Assembly (NCBI RefSeq): GCF_001927285.1
Contig: NZ_MSIG01000008.1
Location: 124,001-188,000, forward strand
Length of the DNA: 64,000 nt
Reading direction: 5' to 3'
DNA from: Mongoliimonas terrestris
GTDB lineage: Bacteria > Pseudomonadota > Alphaproteobacteria > Rhizobiales > Pleomorphomonadaceae
The notes under the pieces were generated by a model. It did no database searches. It saw only the letters and a program-made list of their open reading frames with translations, and had not been told where the DNA came from. The position numbers and the translations under genes were made by a program. Positions 34,133-41,534 of the stretch are shown here, one piece after another. Every line of letters begins with the position of its first letter. Position 1 is the stretch's first letter.

Positions 34133-34417
34133 ATGATCGTCTGCCACTGCAATGTGATCACGCTGGCGGACATCCACAGCGTCATCGACGATCTTCTCGA
34201 TGCCGACCCCTGGCGGATCGTGACGCCCGGCCTTGTCTATATGACGCTCGGCAAACGGGGCCGCTGCTGCGGCTGCTTCCCGAACGCCGTGCAGGTGATC
34301 GAGGAGCGCGTGCAGCTGCGGCGCGGCGCGAGCGATCTGCCGGCGCGGGTGCCGCAGGCGCCGGACTCGCGTCCTGAGCAGCCGGCGGTGGTCGTTCCTC
34401 TGCGTAGAACTGCCTAA
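34133..34417 (+). CDS. bfd: Bacterioferritin-associated ferredoxin
   Basis: A 94-residue [2Fe-2S] protein that reduces and mobilises iron stored in bacterioferritin. The N-terminal MIVCHCN gives the C-x-C pair (Cys4, Cys6), and GKRGRCCGCFPNA provides the second pair. GGGAGGCCAGAC precedes ATG 34133. The C-terminal 30 residues are Pro/Arg-rich and extend beyond the usual length. It lies 91 bp upstream of bfr on the same strand. Confidence 0.92.
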   Translation: MIVCHCNVITLADIHSVIDDLLDADPWRIVTPGLVYMTLGKRGRCCGCFPNAVQVIEERVQLRRGASDLPARVPQAPDSRPEQPAVVVPLRRTA

Positions 34418-34508
34418 ATCCCTGGAAACCAAAGCGCGCGTGTTGCGCCGCAGAGGCTGGCTGATTAGGCTCTCCGCCATTGACGAGCGATCTCGACAGG
34501 AGAGCTAG

Positions 34509-34994
34509 ATGAAGGGTAGTCCCAAGGTTCTCGAGCGGCTGAACGAAGCCCTCTTTCTCGAACTCGGTGCCGTGAATCAGTACTGGCTGCACTATCGGCT
34601 GCTGGACGATTGGGGCTTTACCAAGCTCGCCAAGAAGGAGCGGGAGGAATCCATCGAGGAGATGCATCACGCCGATCGCATCATCGCGCGGATCATCTTC
34701 CTGGAAGGCCATCCCAACCTGCAGACGCTGGCGCCGCTGCGGATCGGCCAGACCCTCCGCGAGGTTCTGGACGCGGATCTCGCCGGCGAATATGACGCCC
34801 GCACGTCCTACCGGATCTCGCGCGACGTCTGCCGCGACGAAAACGACTATGTGTCCATGCAGATCTTCGAGGACCTGCTGAAGGACGAGGAAGGCCACAT
34901 CGACTTCCTGGAGACCCAGATCAACCTTCTGGAAAAGCTCGGCGAGGAGCGCTACGGCCTGCTGAACGCCGTCGGCGCCAACGAAGCCGAGTAG
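34509..34994 (+). CDS. bfr: Bacterioferritin
   Basis: A 161-residue haem-containing ferritin that oxidises Fe(II) and stores it as mineral in a 24-mer. Ferroxidase residues are in [10 protein letters not shown] (Glu18), EEMHHADR (Glu51, His54) and [11 protein letters not shown]; Met52 in EEMHH is the haem ligand. Paired with bfd and followed by a strong terminator. Confidence 0.97.
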   Translation: MKGSPKVLERLNEALFLELGAVNQYWLHYRLLDDWGFTKLAKKEREESIEEMHHADRIIARIIFLEGHPNLQTLAPLRIGQTLREVLDADLAGEYDARTSYRISRDVCRDENDYVSMQIFEDLLKDEEGHIDFLETQINLLEKLGEERYGLLNAVGANEAE

Positions 34995-35014
34995 AACCCG
35001 GCGCGCACTCCATG

Positions 35015-35062
35015 AAAAAGCCCGCGGACCGGCGTCGAGGACGCCGTGACCGCGGGCTTTTT
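35015..35062. terminator. Intrinsic terminator after bfr
   Basis: A 13-bp perfect stem, AAAAAGCCCGCGG / CCGCGGGCTTTTT. The T-run on the right and A-run on the left let it work in both directions; it is 20 bp after the bfr stop and about 95 bp beyond the stop of the minus-strand gene at 35158. Confidence 0.9.
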
Positions 35063-35157
35063 CGTTGCGCCACGCCGACGGGGGCTGGAAGCGGCGCGAC
35101 CGTCCGGACGGCGAACACGGCGGTTCGAACCGCGCGTTCGGGCGTTCGCTCGCGCCT

Positions 35158-35535
35158 TCAGCGGCGGACGAGGCGGCACTCGGTGACACGCACGCGCACC
35201 ACCTTGTCGACCCGGCCGTAGCGGTCGTAGGAGCGCTTCACCCGCCAGGTCGGCTCGCAGATCTCCCGCACCCGGTGGTGTCGGTCCGCGCGGCGCTCCC
35301 GGCGGTCGTGACGGCGCTCGTAGCGGTCCCGGTCGTCCCAGCGGCGGTCCCCGTCCCAGCGGCGGTGGTCGTCCCAGCGGCGGCGATCGTCGTCGCGGTG
35401 GTCGCGCCAGTCCCGGTGATCCACCGTGATGACGAGGGACGCCTCGGCGGCGCTCGCGGACGGCACCACGACGGCGGCGGTGCCGGCGAGCGCCAGGACG
35501 CCGGCGGTGAGGCGGATGAGAGCGGTGCGGAGCAT
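35158..35535 (-). CDS. Secreted or periplasmic Arg/Asp/His-rich protein
   Basis: A 125-residue protein with a clear signal peptide (MLRTALIRLTAGVLALAG to SASAAEA). The mature part contains a highly charged, repetitive stretch of DRRRWDDHRRWDGDRRWDD type, then a conserved-looking tail with a Cys pair (REICEPTWRV and VTECRLVRR). GGAGG lies six bases before ATG 35535. The charged low-complexity region suggests metal or polyanion binding, but no function is known. Confidence 0.7.
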   Translation of the reverse strand: MLRTALIRLTAGVLALAGTAAVVVPSASAAEASLVITVDHRDWRDHRDDDRRRWDDHRRWDGDRRWDDRDRYERRHDRRERRADRHHRVREICEPTWRVKRSYDRYGRVDKVVRVRVTECRLVRR

Positions 35536-35687
35536 GGATGTCCTCCTCGGGTGTCCAAGGGCCGGCTGGATCGCCGACCGCGTGGGAAAGGTATGCGCCT
35601 CTCGCAATGAACCCGGACTGAGGCAGCCGTTCAGACGGCGTTCATCCTTCCGCGACAGGGTGGACCGACCTTCGAGGAGACCGCCCG

Positions 35688-36635
35688 ATGCCGGATTTGC
35701 CGCCGCTCCTGGTGATGGCGCCCGATCTCGCCGACGCCGTCGCCCGCTGGACCGAGACCCTCGGCGGCGTGCGCCGCATGGCCGACCGCACCCTGGAGGC
35801 TTATGGCCGCGACGTGGAGCAATTCGTCCGTTTCCTCACGGTCCACCTCGGCGGGCCGCCGACGATCGCCAACGTGGCCGGGCTGAAGCCCGCCGACTAC
35901 CGGGCCTTCCTGGCCCACCGGCGCCGCGACGGTGCTTCGGCGGCGACGCTTGCCCGCGGGCTCTCGGGCGTGCGCTCCCTCGTCCGCCACCTGGAGCGGC
36001 AGGGGCACCTCTCCTCCACGGCGGTGAACGCGGTCCATACCCCGAAGGTGGGCCGGCGCCTGCCGAAGCCGCTGCCCGTCGCCGACGCCCTCTCGGTGGT
36101 CGATCCGGACCGGCAACTGGCCGAGGAGCCCTGGATCGCGGCGCGCGACGCGGCCGTGCTGGCCCTCCTCTACGGGTCGGGGCTGCGCATCTCCGAGGCG
36201 CTGGCGATCACCCGCGCGGACCTTCCGCCGCCGGAGGGCGGGTCCCTCCGCGTGCTCGGCAAGGGGTCCAAGGTGCGGATCGTGCCGGTGCTGCCGCAGG
36301 TTCGGGCGGCGATCGACGCCTATCTGGCGCTTCTCCCCTACCGGATCCCCGCCAACACGCCGATCTTCCGCGGCGCCAAGGGCGGACCCTTGCAGCCGCG
36401 CCTGATTCAGGCCGCCATGCAGCGGCTGCGCGGCGCCCTCGGCCTGCCGGACACGGCGACGCCGCACGCCCTCCGGCATTCCTTCGCCACCCATCTCCTC
36501 GGCGCCGGCGGCGACCTTCGCACCATCCAGGAACTGCTCGGCCACGCCAGCCTCGGCACCACGCAGATGTACACCGCCGTCGACCAGGTGCGCCTGATCG
36601 CCGCCTGGGAAAAGGCGCACCCGCGCGCGGGGTGA
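35688..36635 (+). CDS. xerC: Tyrosine recombinase XerC
   Basis: A 315-residue site-specific recombinase that resolves chromosome dimers at dif with XerD. Catalytic residues are all visible: Arg167 (SGLRISEAL), Lys192/195 (GKGSKVR), His260 and Arg263 (HALRHSFATHLL), His286 (LGHASLGTTQ) and Tyr295 (MYTAV). The N-terminal core-binding domain spans about 10-115. Length and motifs match chromosomal XerC rather than a phage or island integrase, and no attachment site or mobile genes are nearby. Confidence 0.93.
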   Translation: MPDLPPLLVMAPDLADAVARWTETLGGVRRMADRTLEAYGRDVEQFVRFLTVHLGGPPTIANVAGLKPADYRAFLAHRRRDGASAATLARGLSGVRSLVRHLERQGHLSSTAVNAVHTPKVGRRLPKPLPVADALSVVDPDRQLAEEPWIAARDAAVLALLYGSGLRISEALAITRADLPPPEGGSLRVLGKGSKVRIVPVLPQVRAAIDAYLALLPYRIPANTPIFRGAKGGPLQPRLIQAAMQRLRGALGLPDTATPHALRHSFATHLLGAGGDLRTIQELLGHASLGTTQMYTAVDQVRLIAAWEKAHPRAG

Positions 36636-36789
36636 GGGTTTGCCGCAGGGGGCACGGCTGCCTTGTAACAGCGCGATGACAAAGGCCTTTCCGATTCGGC
36701 CACGGATGGCCTAGGCTCAAGCGGACGGGGAGAGCGCCTTCGCCTAAGGCCCGCGCCGTCGACCATCCTCCGCCGCACCGGCGGCCGGC

Positions 36790-37767
36790 GTGCCCGCGCC
36801 GGATCCTCGCCGCCCCGGACCTGCCCGTGACCTGCCCGTGACCGTCTCCTCCGCGCCGCCCGCCACCGGACGGCCTATCGTGCCGCTGGTCGGCTACGCG
36901 CTCGCTCTGTCGAGCGCGGTCCTCTTTGCCACCAAGGGCATCTTCATCAAGCTCGGCTATGCGGAGGGCCTCGATCCGATCACCCTCCTGGCGCTCCGCA
37001 TGCTCTTCTCCGTGCCGATCTTCGCGGCGGTGGGTCTCTGGACGTCGATCCGGGCGGGCTGGGGCGGCTATCGCGGGCGCGACATCGCCGCGGCCGCCGG
37101 GGTCGGCATGCTCGGCTACTGGTTCGCCAGCTACGCGGACTTCATGGGCCTGATGACCCTGTCGCCGCAGTTCTCGCGGCTCATTCTCTTCACCTATCCG
37201 CTGTTCGTCGTCCTCTTCGGCGCGCTCTTCTTCGCCCAGCCCGTCCGCCCGCTCGCCCTCGGCGCCTTCGCCATCAGCTACGGCGGCCTCGCCATCGTGT
37301 TCGTGAAGGACTATGCGGCCATGGGCTCGGCGATCACCGTCGGCACCCTCTGGGTGCTCGCCTCGGCGGTGGCCTTCGCGCTCTACCAGCTCCTCGCCAA
37401 GCCGCTGATCCGAAGGCTCGGCGCGCCGCTCTTCACCTCCATCGCCATGACGGCCGCGAGCGCCGGCCTCCTGACGCAGTTCGCCGCCACGCGGCCGCTG
37501 GAGCGGCTGCTCGTCACCGGGCCGAGCCTCGCCATCGCCCTCGGTCTTGCGATCGGCGCCACCGTTCTGCCGGCGTTTCTCCTCAGCGCGTCGCTCTCGC
37601 GCATCTCCGCCCAGGCGAACGCCATGATCAGCACCTTGAGCCCGGTGGTGACGCTCGGGCTCGCGGTCGCCTTCCTCGGCGAGACGGCGGGCCCGTTGGA
37701 CCTTGTCGGCACCGCCCTCGTGATCGGCGGGATCTGGCTCTTCACCCGCCTCGACCGGGCGCGGTGA
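36790..37767 (+). CDS. EamA/DMT-family membrane transporter
   Basis: About 325 residues with ten predicted membrane helices in two five-helix EamA halves (for example YALALSSAVLFATKGIFIKL at the start of the first half and VGTLWVLASAVAFALYQLL at the start of the second). The C-terminal end VGTALVIGGIWLFTR is typical. Substrates of this family are small metabolites and cannot be predicted. The start is uncertain: GTG 36790 is the longest, GTG 36838 is possible, and neither has a strong ribosome site. Confidence 0.85.
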   Translation: MPAPDPRRPGPARDLPVTVSSAPPATGRPIVPLVGYALALSSAVLFATKGIFIKLGYAEGLDPITLLALRMLFSVPIFAAVGLWTSIRAGWGGYRGRDIAAAAGVGMLGYWFASYADFMGLMTLSPQFSRLILFTYPLFVVLFGALFFAQPVRPLALGAFAISYGGLAIVFVKDYAAMGSAITVGTLWVLASAVAFALYQLLAKPLIRRLGAPLFTSIAMTAASAGLLTQFAATRPLERLLVTGPSLAIALGLAIGATVLPAFLLSASLSRISAQANAMISTLSPVVTLGLAVAFLGETAGPLDLVGTALVIGGIWLFTRLDRAR

Positions 37768-37902
37768 CGGCACCCGGTTCGGCGCGGGATTCGAGACGGG
37801 CTGAAGGCGTCTTCACGAAAATCTGTCTTCGGGATCGCCCGGCCTCGCCCTAGCCTGTCTCCTCGGCGGGGGAACGCCGACTTCTTGCGAGGAGACCTGA
37901 CG

Positions 37903-38127
37903 ATGACCAAGCTGATGCTGACGGGTGGTGCCGCCCTGGCCATGGCCCTCTCCACCGGGCTTGCCGCGGCCGAGTGCAACTATTCCAAGATGCGGACCGC
38001 CTCCACGATCCCGGCCGAGCCCGTGCAGGTGGCGAACCTCTCCCAGCCCGTGCTGCTGCCGGAAGGCCAGACGACCGTGACGACCCAGCCGGCGACCCCG
38101 GCCCCGGCCGAGACCGTCCGCCAGTAA
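37903..38127 (+). CDS. Small secreted hypothetical protein
   Basis: A 74-residue protein with a signal peptide (LMLTGGAALAMALSTGLAAA), one Cys right after the predicted cleavage (AECNYSK) and a Pro/Thr-rich tail. GAGGAG lies upstream of ATG 37903 and an intrinsic terminator follows. No family was recognised. Confidence 0.72.
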   Translation: MTKLMLTGGAALAMALSTGLAAAECNYSKMRTASTIPAEPVQVANLSQPVLLPEGQTTVTTQPATPAPAETVRQ

Positions 38128-38155
38128 GCGGGACGGGTATCGCGCCGAAAGATGA

Positions 38156-38190
38156 AAGGCCCGGCATCGAGCCGGGCCTTGCTGTTTGGG
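38156..38190. terminator. Bidirectional terminator between the small secreted protein gene and lpd
   Basis: A 10-bp stem, AAGGCCCGGC / GCCGGGCCTT, with a five-base loop. T-rich sequence follows on both sides, so it can end both the plus-strand gene at 38127 and the minus-strand TCA block ending at 38225. Confidence 0.8.
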
Positions 38191-38224
38191 GCCGCTCTAT
38201 GGTCAGAGCCGCTTTGGGCGCGGA

Positions 38225-39631
38225 TCAGATGTGGATCGGGCGCTTGTCGACGGCGAGCGCGGCTTCCTTGACGGCCTCCGACATGGTCGGGTGGGCATGG
38301 CAGGTGCGGGCGAGATCCTCGGAGGAACCGCCGAACTCCATCAGCACCGCCGCTTCGTGGATGAGGTCGCCGGCGCCGGCGCCGACGATGTGGACGCCGA
38401 GCACCCGGTCGGTGGCGGCATCCGCCAGCACCTTCACGAAGCCGTCCGTGTGCAAGGTCGCCTTGGCGCGACCGTTGGCCGTGAAGGGGAACTTGCCCGA
38501 CCGGTAGGCGATGCCGGCGGCCTTCAGCTCCTCCTCGGTCTGCCCCACGGCGGCCACCTCCGGCATGGTATAGACCACGCCCGGGATGACGCCGTAGTTC
38601 ACGTGCCCGTGCTGGCCGGCGAGGATTTCGGCGAGCGCCACGCCCTCGTCCTCGGCCTTGTGGGCGAGCATGGGGCCGACGATCACGTCGCCGATGGCGT
38701 AGATGCCGGGCACGGTGGTGGCGTAGTGGGCGTCGGTGACGACGCGGCCCCGGTTGTCGCGGGCAACCCCCACCTCGTCGAGGCCGAGGCCGTCCGTGTA
38801 GGGCTTGCGCCCGACGGCCACCAGCACCACGTCGGCCGCGATCGTCTCGCCGCCGCCGCCGGCGGCGGGCTCGAACGTCACCGTCACCGGGCCGTTCCCG
38901 GCCGGGGCGACGCTCGTCACCTTCTGGCCGAGCTTGAAGGCGAAGCCCTGCTTCTCCAGCATGCGCTGGAACTGCTTGGCGACCTCCCCGTCCATGCCGG
39001 GCAGGATGCGGTCGAGATATTCCAGCACCGTCACCTTGGCGCCGAGCCGGGCCCAGACCGAGCCGAGCTCCAGGCCGATGACGCCGGCACCGATCACCAC
39101 CAGGGTGTCGGGCACCTTGTCGAGCGCGATGGCGCCGGTGGAGGAGACCACCGTCTTCTCGTCAATCTCGATGCCGGGCAGCGTGGCGACGTCGGAGCCG
39201 GTGGCGATCACGATGGCCTTGCCCTCCAGCACCTTGGCGCCGGAGCCGTCGTTCATCGTCACCTCCACCTTGCCCGGCGCGACGATCTTGCCCGCGCCGA
39301 GAAAGGGATCGACCTTGTTCTTCTTCAGGAGAAAGTCGATGCCCTGGACGTTCGACTTCACCGTCGTGTCCTTGTGCGCCATCATGGCCGGCAGATCGAG
39401 CCGCGGCGTGCCGACGTCGATGCCGAGCTTCTTGAAGCCGTGCGCGGCCTCCTCGAACAGCTCGGAGGCGTGCAGCAGCGCCTTCGACGGGATGCAGCCG
39501 ACGTTGAGGCAGGTGCCGCCGTGGGTGCCGCGCTTCTCGACGACCGCCACCTTCAAGCCGAGCTGGGCCGCGCGAATGGCGCAGACATAGCCGCCGGGGC
39601 CGGTTCCGATGACGATCAGGTCGTAGGACAT
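38225..39631 (-). CDS. lpd: Dihydrolipoyl dehydrogenase (E3)
   Basis: A 468-residue FAD enzyme that reoxidises dihydrolipoamide of the 2-oxoglutarate dehydrogenase complex. FAD site GTGPGGYV, redox disulfide in [10 protein letters not shown] (Cys41, Cys46), and the C-terminal HAHPTMSEA catalytic His-Glu motif are present. AAAAGGGG six bases before ATG 39631 selects this start over one 18 bp upstream. It is the last gene of the mdh-sucCDAB block, from which it is separated by the DUF4160/DUF2442 pair. Confidence 0.96.
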   Translation of the reverse strand: MSYDLIVIGTGPGGYVCAIRAAQLGLKVAVVEKRGTHGGTCLNVGCIPSKALLHASELFEEAAHGFKKLGIDVGTPRLDLPAMMAHKDTTVKSNVQGIDFLLKKNKVDPFLGAGKIVAPGKVEVTMNDGSGAKVLEGKAIVIATGSDVATLPGIEIDEKTVVSSTGAIALDKVPDTLVVIGAGVIGLELGSVWARLGAKVTVLEYLDRILPGMDGEVAKQFQRMLEKQGFAFKLGQKVTSVAPAGNGPVTVTFEPAAGGGGETIAADVVLVAVGRKPYTDGLGLDEVGVARDNRGRVVTDAHYATTVPGIYAIGDVIVGPMLAHKAEDEGVALAEILAGQHGHVNYGVIPGVVYTMPEVAAVGQTEEELKAAGIAYRSGKFPFTANGRAKATLHTDGFVKVLADAATDRVLGVHIVGAGAGDLIHEAAVLMEFGGSSEDLARTCHAHPTMSEAVKEAALAVDKRPIHI

Positions 39632-39645
39632 CAAATCCCCTTTTG

Positions 39646-39960
39646 TCATTCCGCGGCAGACCGCCGCTGCCTGTAGGTGTCTGCCATCCGGCGGACTCGC
39701 TGTTCTTCAAGGGCGGACCGAACGCCGTCCGCGCAGAGGTCTATCTCCCGGCCGGCCTCGGACAGTCGCCAGCCGAAGCTCCGTCCCGATGGGCCGACCG
39801 TGACGGTCGCGAACAAGGCGGGATCGAAGAGCGGCGCGAACAGGTCGCCAGTCTCGATGTGCTCGGAGAAGTCCATCTCCTCCTCGAATCCATCGTCGTA
39901 CCGGACCCGGACGACCGGATGGCGAACCATGTCGACCGTGGCGATTCGGTAGGCCTTCAT
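39646..39960 (-). CDS. DUF2442 protein
   Basis: A 104-residue protein. [20 protein letters not shown] followed by [17 protein letters not shown] and the D-x-x-x-L-C-AD motif match DUF2442, whose members usually accompany DUF4160. The start at 39960 overlaps the DUF4160 stop (ATGA) and has AAGGA eight bases upstream; ATG 39966 is an alternative. It ends 15 bp before the lpd start. The pair is often suspected to be a toxin-antitoxin-like or regulatory module, but no activity is established. Confidence 0.8.
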   Translation of the reverse strand: MKAYRIATVDMVRHPVVRVRYDDGFEEEMDFSEHIETGDLFAPLFDPALFATVTVGPSGRSFGWRLSEAGREIDLCADGVRSALEEQRVRRMADTYRQRRSAAE

Positions 39961-40211
39961 GTCCATGGTCCTTCGATCGATCGGCCCGCCTGGAATTCCA
40001 CCCAGCAGAAAGCGACCCAGTCCTGCCGAGGCACAAAACAGACGCGGAAGGCGTTGGCCTTCGACTTCGGGATTGATCCTCGTAAGGTATCACCTGTGGC
40101 AATCGAGATCAGGGCCTCGCGATCACCCGCCCGCACATGCACGTGGGGAGGCGGGTGATCATTCGCGTAGATGTGGACCGTCATTCCCTGGAATGCGCCG
40201 ATCGTCGGCAC
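39957..40211 (-). CDS. DUF4160 protein
   Basis: An 84-residue protein with the family hallmark IYANDHPPPHVHVRAGD near the N-terminus and a second segment ending KANAFRVCF. The start appears to be GTG 40211, 14 bp after the sucB stop, and the end overlaps the DUF2442 gene by four bases. All four genes (sucB, DUF4160, DUF2442, lpd) are on one strand with tiny gaps, so the pair would be transcribed with the 2-oxoglutarate dehydrogenase genes. Confidence 0.8.
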   Translation of the reverse strand: MPTIGAFQGMTVHIYANDHPPPHVHVRAGDREALISIATGDTLRGSIPKSKANAFRVCFVPRQDWVAFCWVEFQAGRSIEGPWT

Positions 40212-40224
40212 CCGCCATCTCGTC

Positions 40225-41451
40225 TCAGAGGTCCAGCACCAGGCGCTGCGGGTCCTCCAGGCTCTCCTTGACGCGGACGAGGAAGGTCACGGCCTCCTTG
40301 CCGTCGACGATCCGGTGGTCGTAGCTGAGGGCGAGGTACATCATCGGCCGCACCTCGATCTTGCCGCCGACCACCATGGGCCGCTCCTGGATCTTGTGCA
40401 TGCCGAGGATGCCGGACTGCGGCGCGTTGAGGATGGGCGTCGACATCAGCGAGCCGTAGACGCCGCCGTTGGTGATGGTGAAGGTGCCGCCCTGCATCTC
40501 GTCGATCTTCAGCTGGCCGTCGCGGGCCCGCTTGCCGTAGCCGGTGATGGTCTTCTCGATGCCGGCGAGCGACAGCTGGTCCGCGTCGCGCACCACCGGC
40601 ACCACCAGGCCCTTGTCGGTGCCGACGGCGATGCCGACGTGGTAGTAGTTCTTGTAGATGATGTCCTGGCCGTCGATCTCGGCGTTGACCGCCGGCAGTT
40701 CCTTCAGGGCCTGGATGCAGGCCTTCACGAAAAAGCCCATGAAGCCGAGCTTCACGCCGTGCTTCTTCTCGAAGAGATCCTTGTAGCTGTTGCGGAGCGC
40801 CATCACGTTCGTCATGTCGACCTCGTTGAAGGTCGTCAGCATGGCGGCGGTGTTCTGGGCGTCCTTGAGGCGGCGCGCTATGGTCTGGCGCAGCTTGGTC
40901 ATCTTGACCCGCTCCTCGCGGGCGGCGTCGTCGGCGCCGGACGCCGGGCGGGGCGCCTGCACGGGCGCGGGCGCCGGGGCCTTGGCGGTGGCGCCGCCGG
41001 CCATGGCGGCGAGCACGTCCTCCTTCAGCACCTGGCCGCGGCGGCCGGAGCCGGCGTCGAGCGCGATGCCGCTCTCGGCCATCATCTTGGCGGCGGAGGG
41101 CGCGGGCGGCATGGCGGAGGCCGGCGCGCCGGCGGGGGCGGGCGCGCTCGCGGCCGGCGCCGGGGCGGCGGCCGGGGCCGGCTTGGCGGCGGGCGCCGGT
41201 GCCGCGGCAACGGAGCCCTCGCCGATGGAGCCGAGCAGCGCGCCGACGCCGACGGTCTCGCCGTCGGCGACCAGGATCTCGGCGAGGACGCCCGCGGCCG
41301 GCGCCGGAACCTCGATGGTGACCTTGTCGGTCTCCAGTTCCACGACCGGCTCGTCGGCCTTGACCGCCTCGCCAGCCTTCTTGAACCAGCGGCCGATCGT
41401 GGCCTCTGTCACGGACTCGCCGAGAGTCGGAACGCGGATCTCCGTCGCCAT
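40225..41451 (-). CDS. sucB: 2-oxoglutarate dehydrogenase E2, dihydrolipoyllysine succinyltransferase
   Basis: A 408-residue core subunit of the 2-oxoglutarate dehydrogenase complex that transfers the succinyl group to CoA. The lipoyl domain has Lys43 in [11 protein letters not shown], followed by an Ala/Pro linker, a peripheral subunit-binding domain (around [16 protein letters not shown]) and the catalytic domain with [13 protein letters not shown] holding the active His and Asp. It lies between sucA and the DUF4160 gene on the minus strand. Confidence 0.97.
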   Translation of the reverse strand: MATEIRVPTLGESVTEATIGRWFKKAGEAVKADEPVVELETDKVTIEVPAPAAGVLAEILVADGETVGVGALLGSIGEGSVAAAPAPAAKPAPAAAPAPAASAPAPAGAPASAMPPAPSAAKMMAESGIALDAGSGRRGQVLKEDVLAAMAGGATAKAPAPAPVQAPRPASGADDAAREERVKMTKLRQTIARRLKDAQNTAAMLTTFNEVDMTNVMALRNSYKDLFEKKHGVKLGFMGFFVKACIQALKELPAVNAEIDGQDIIYKNYYHVGIAVGTDKGLVVPVVRDADQLSLAGIEKTITGYGKRARDGQLKIDEMQGGTFTITNGGVYGSLMSTPILNAPQSGILGMHKIQERPMVVGGKIEVRPMMYLALSYDHRIVDGKEAVTFLVRVKESLEDPQRLVLDL

Positions 41452-41534
41452 GGGGTGCTCGTCTCTGTCGTTCGATAGGAATGTCGGGGGAAGGTCGGGG
41501 GAACCGCCCGGCTGGGCGGTTCCAGTCAGTCACG

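Noticed and set aside
35688..36635. Tyrosine recombinase as a sign of an integrated island
   Set aside because: Sequence and length fit chromosomal XerC; no tRNA, attachment repeats or mobile genes are near.
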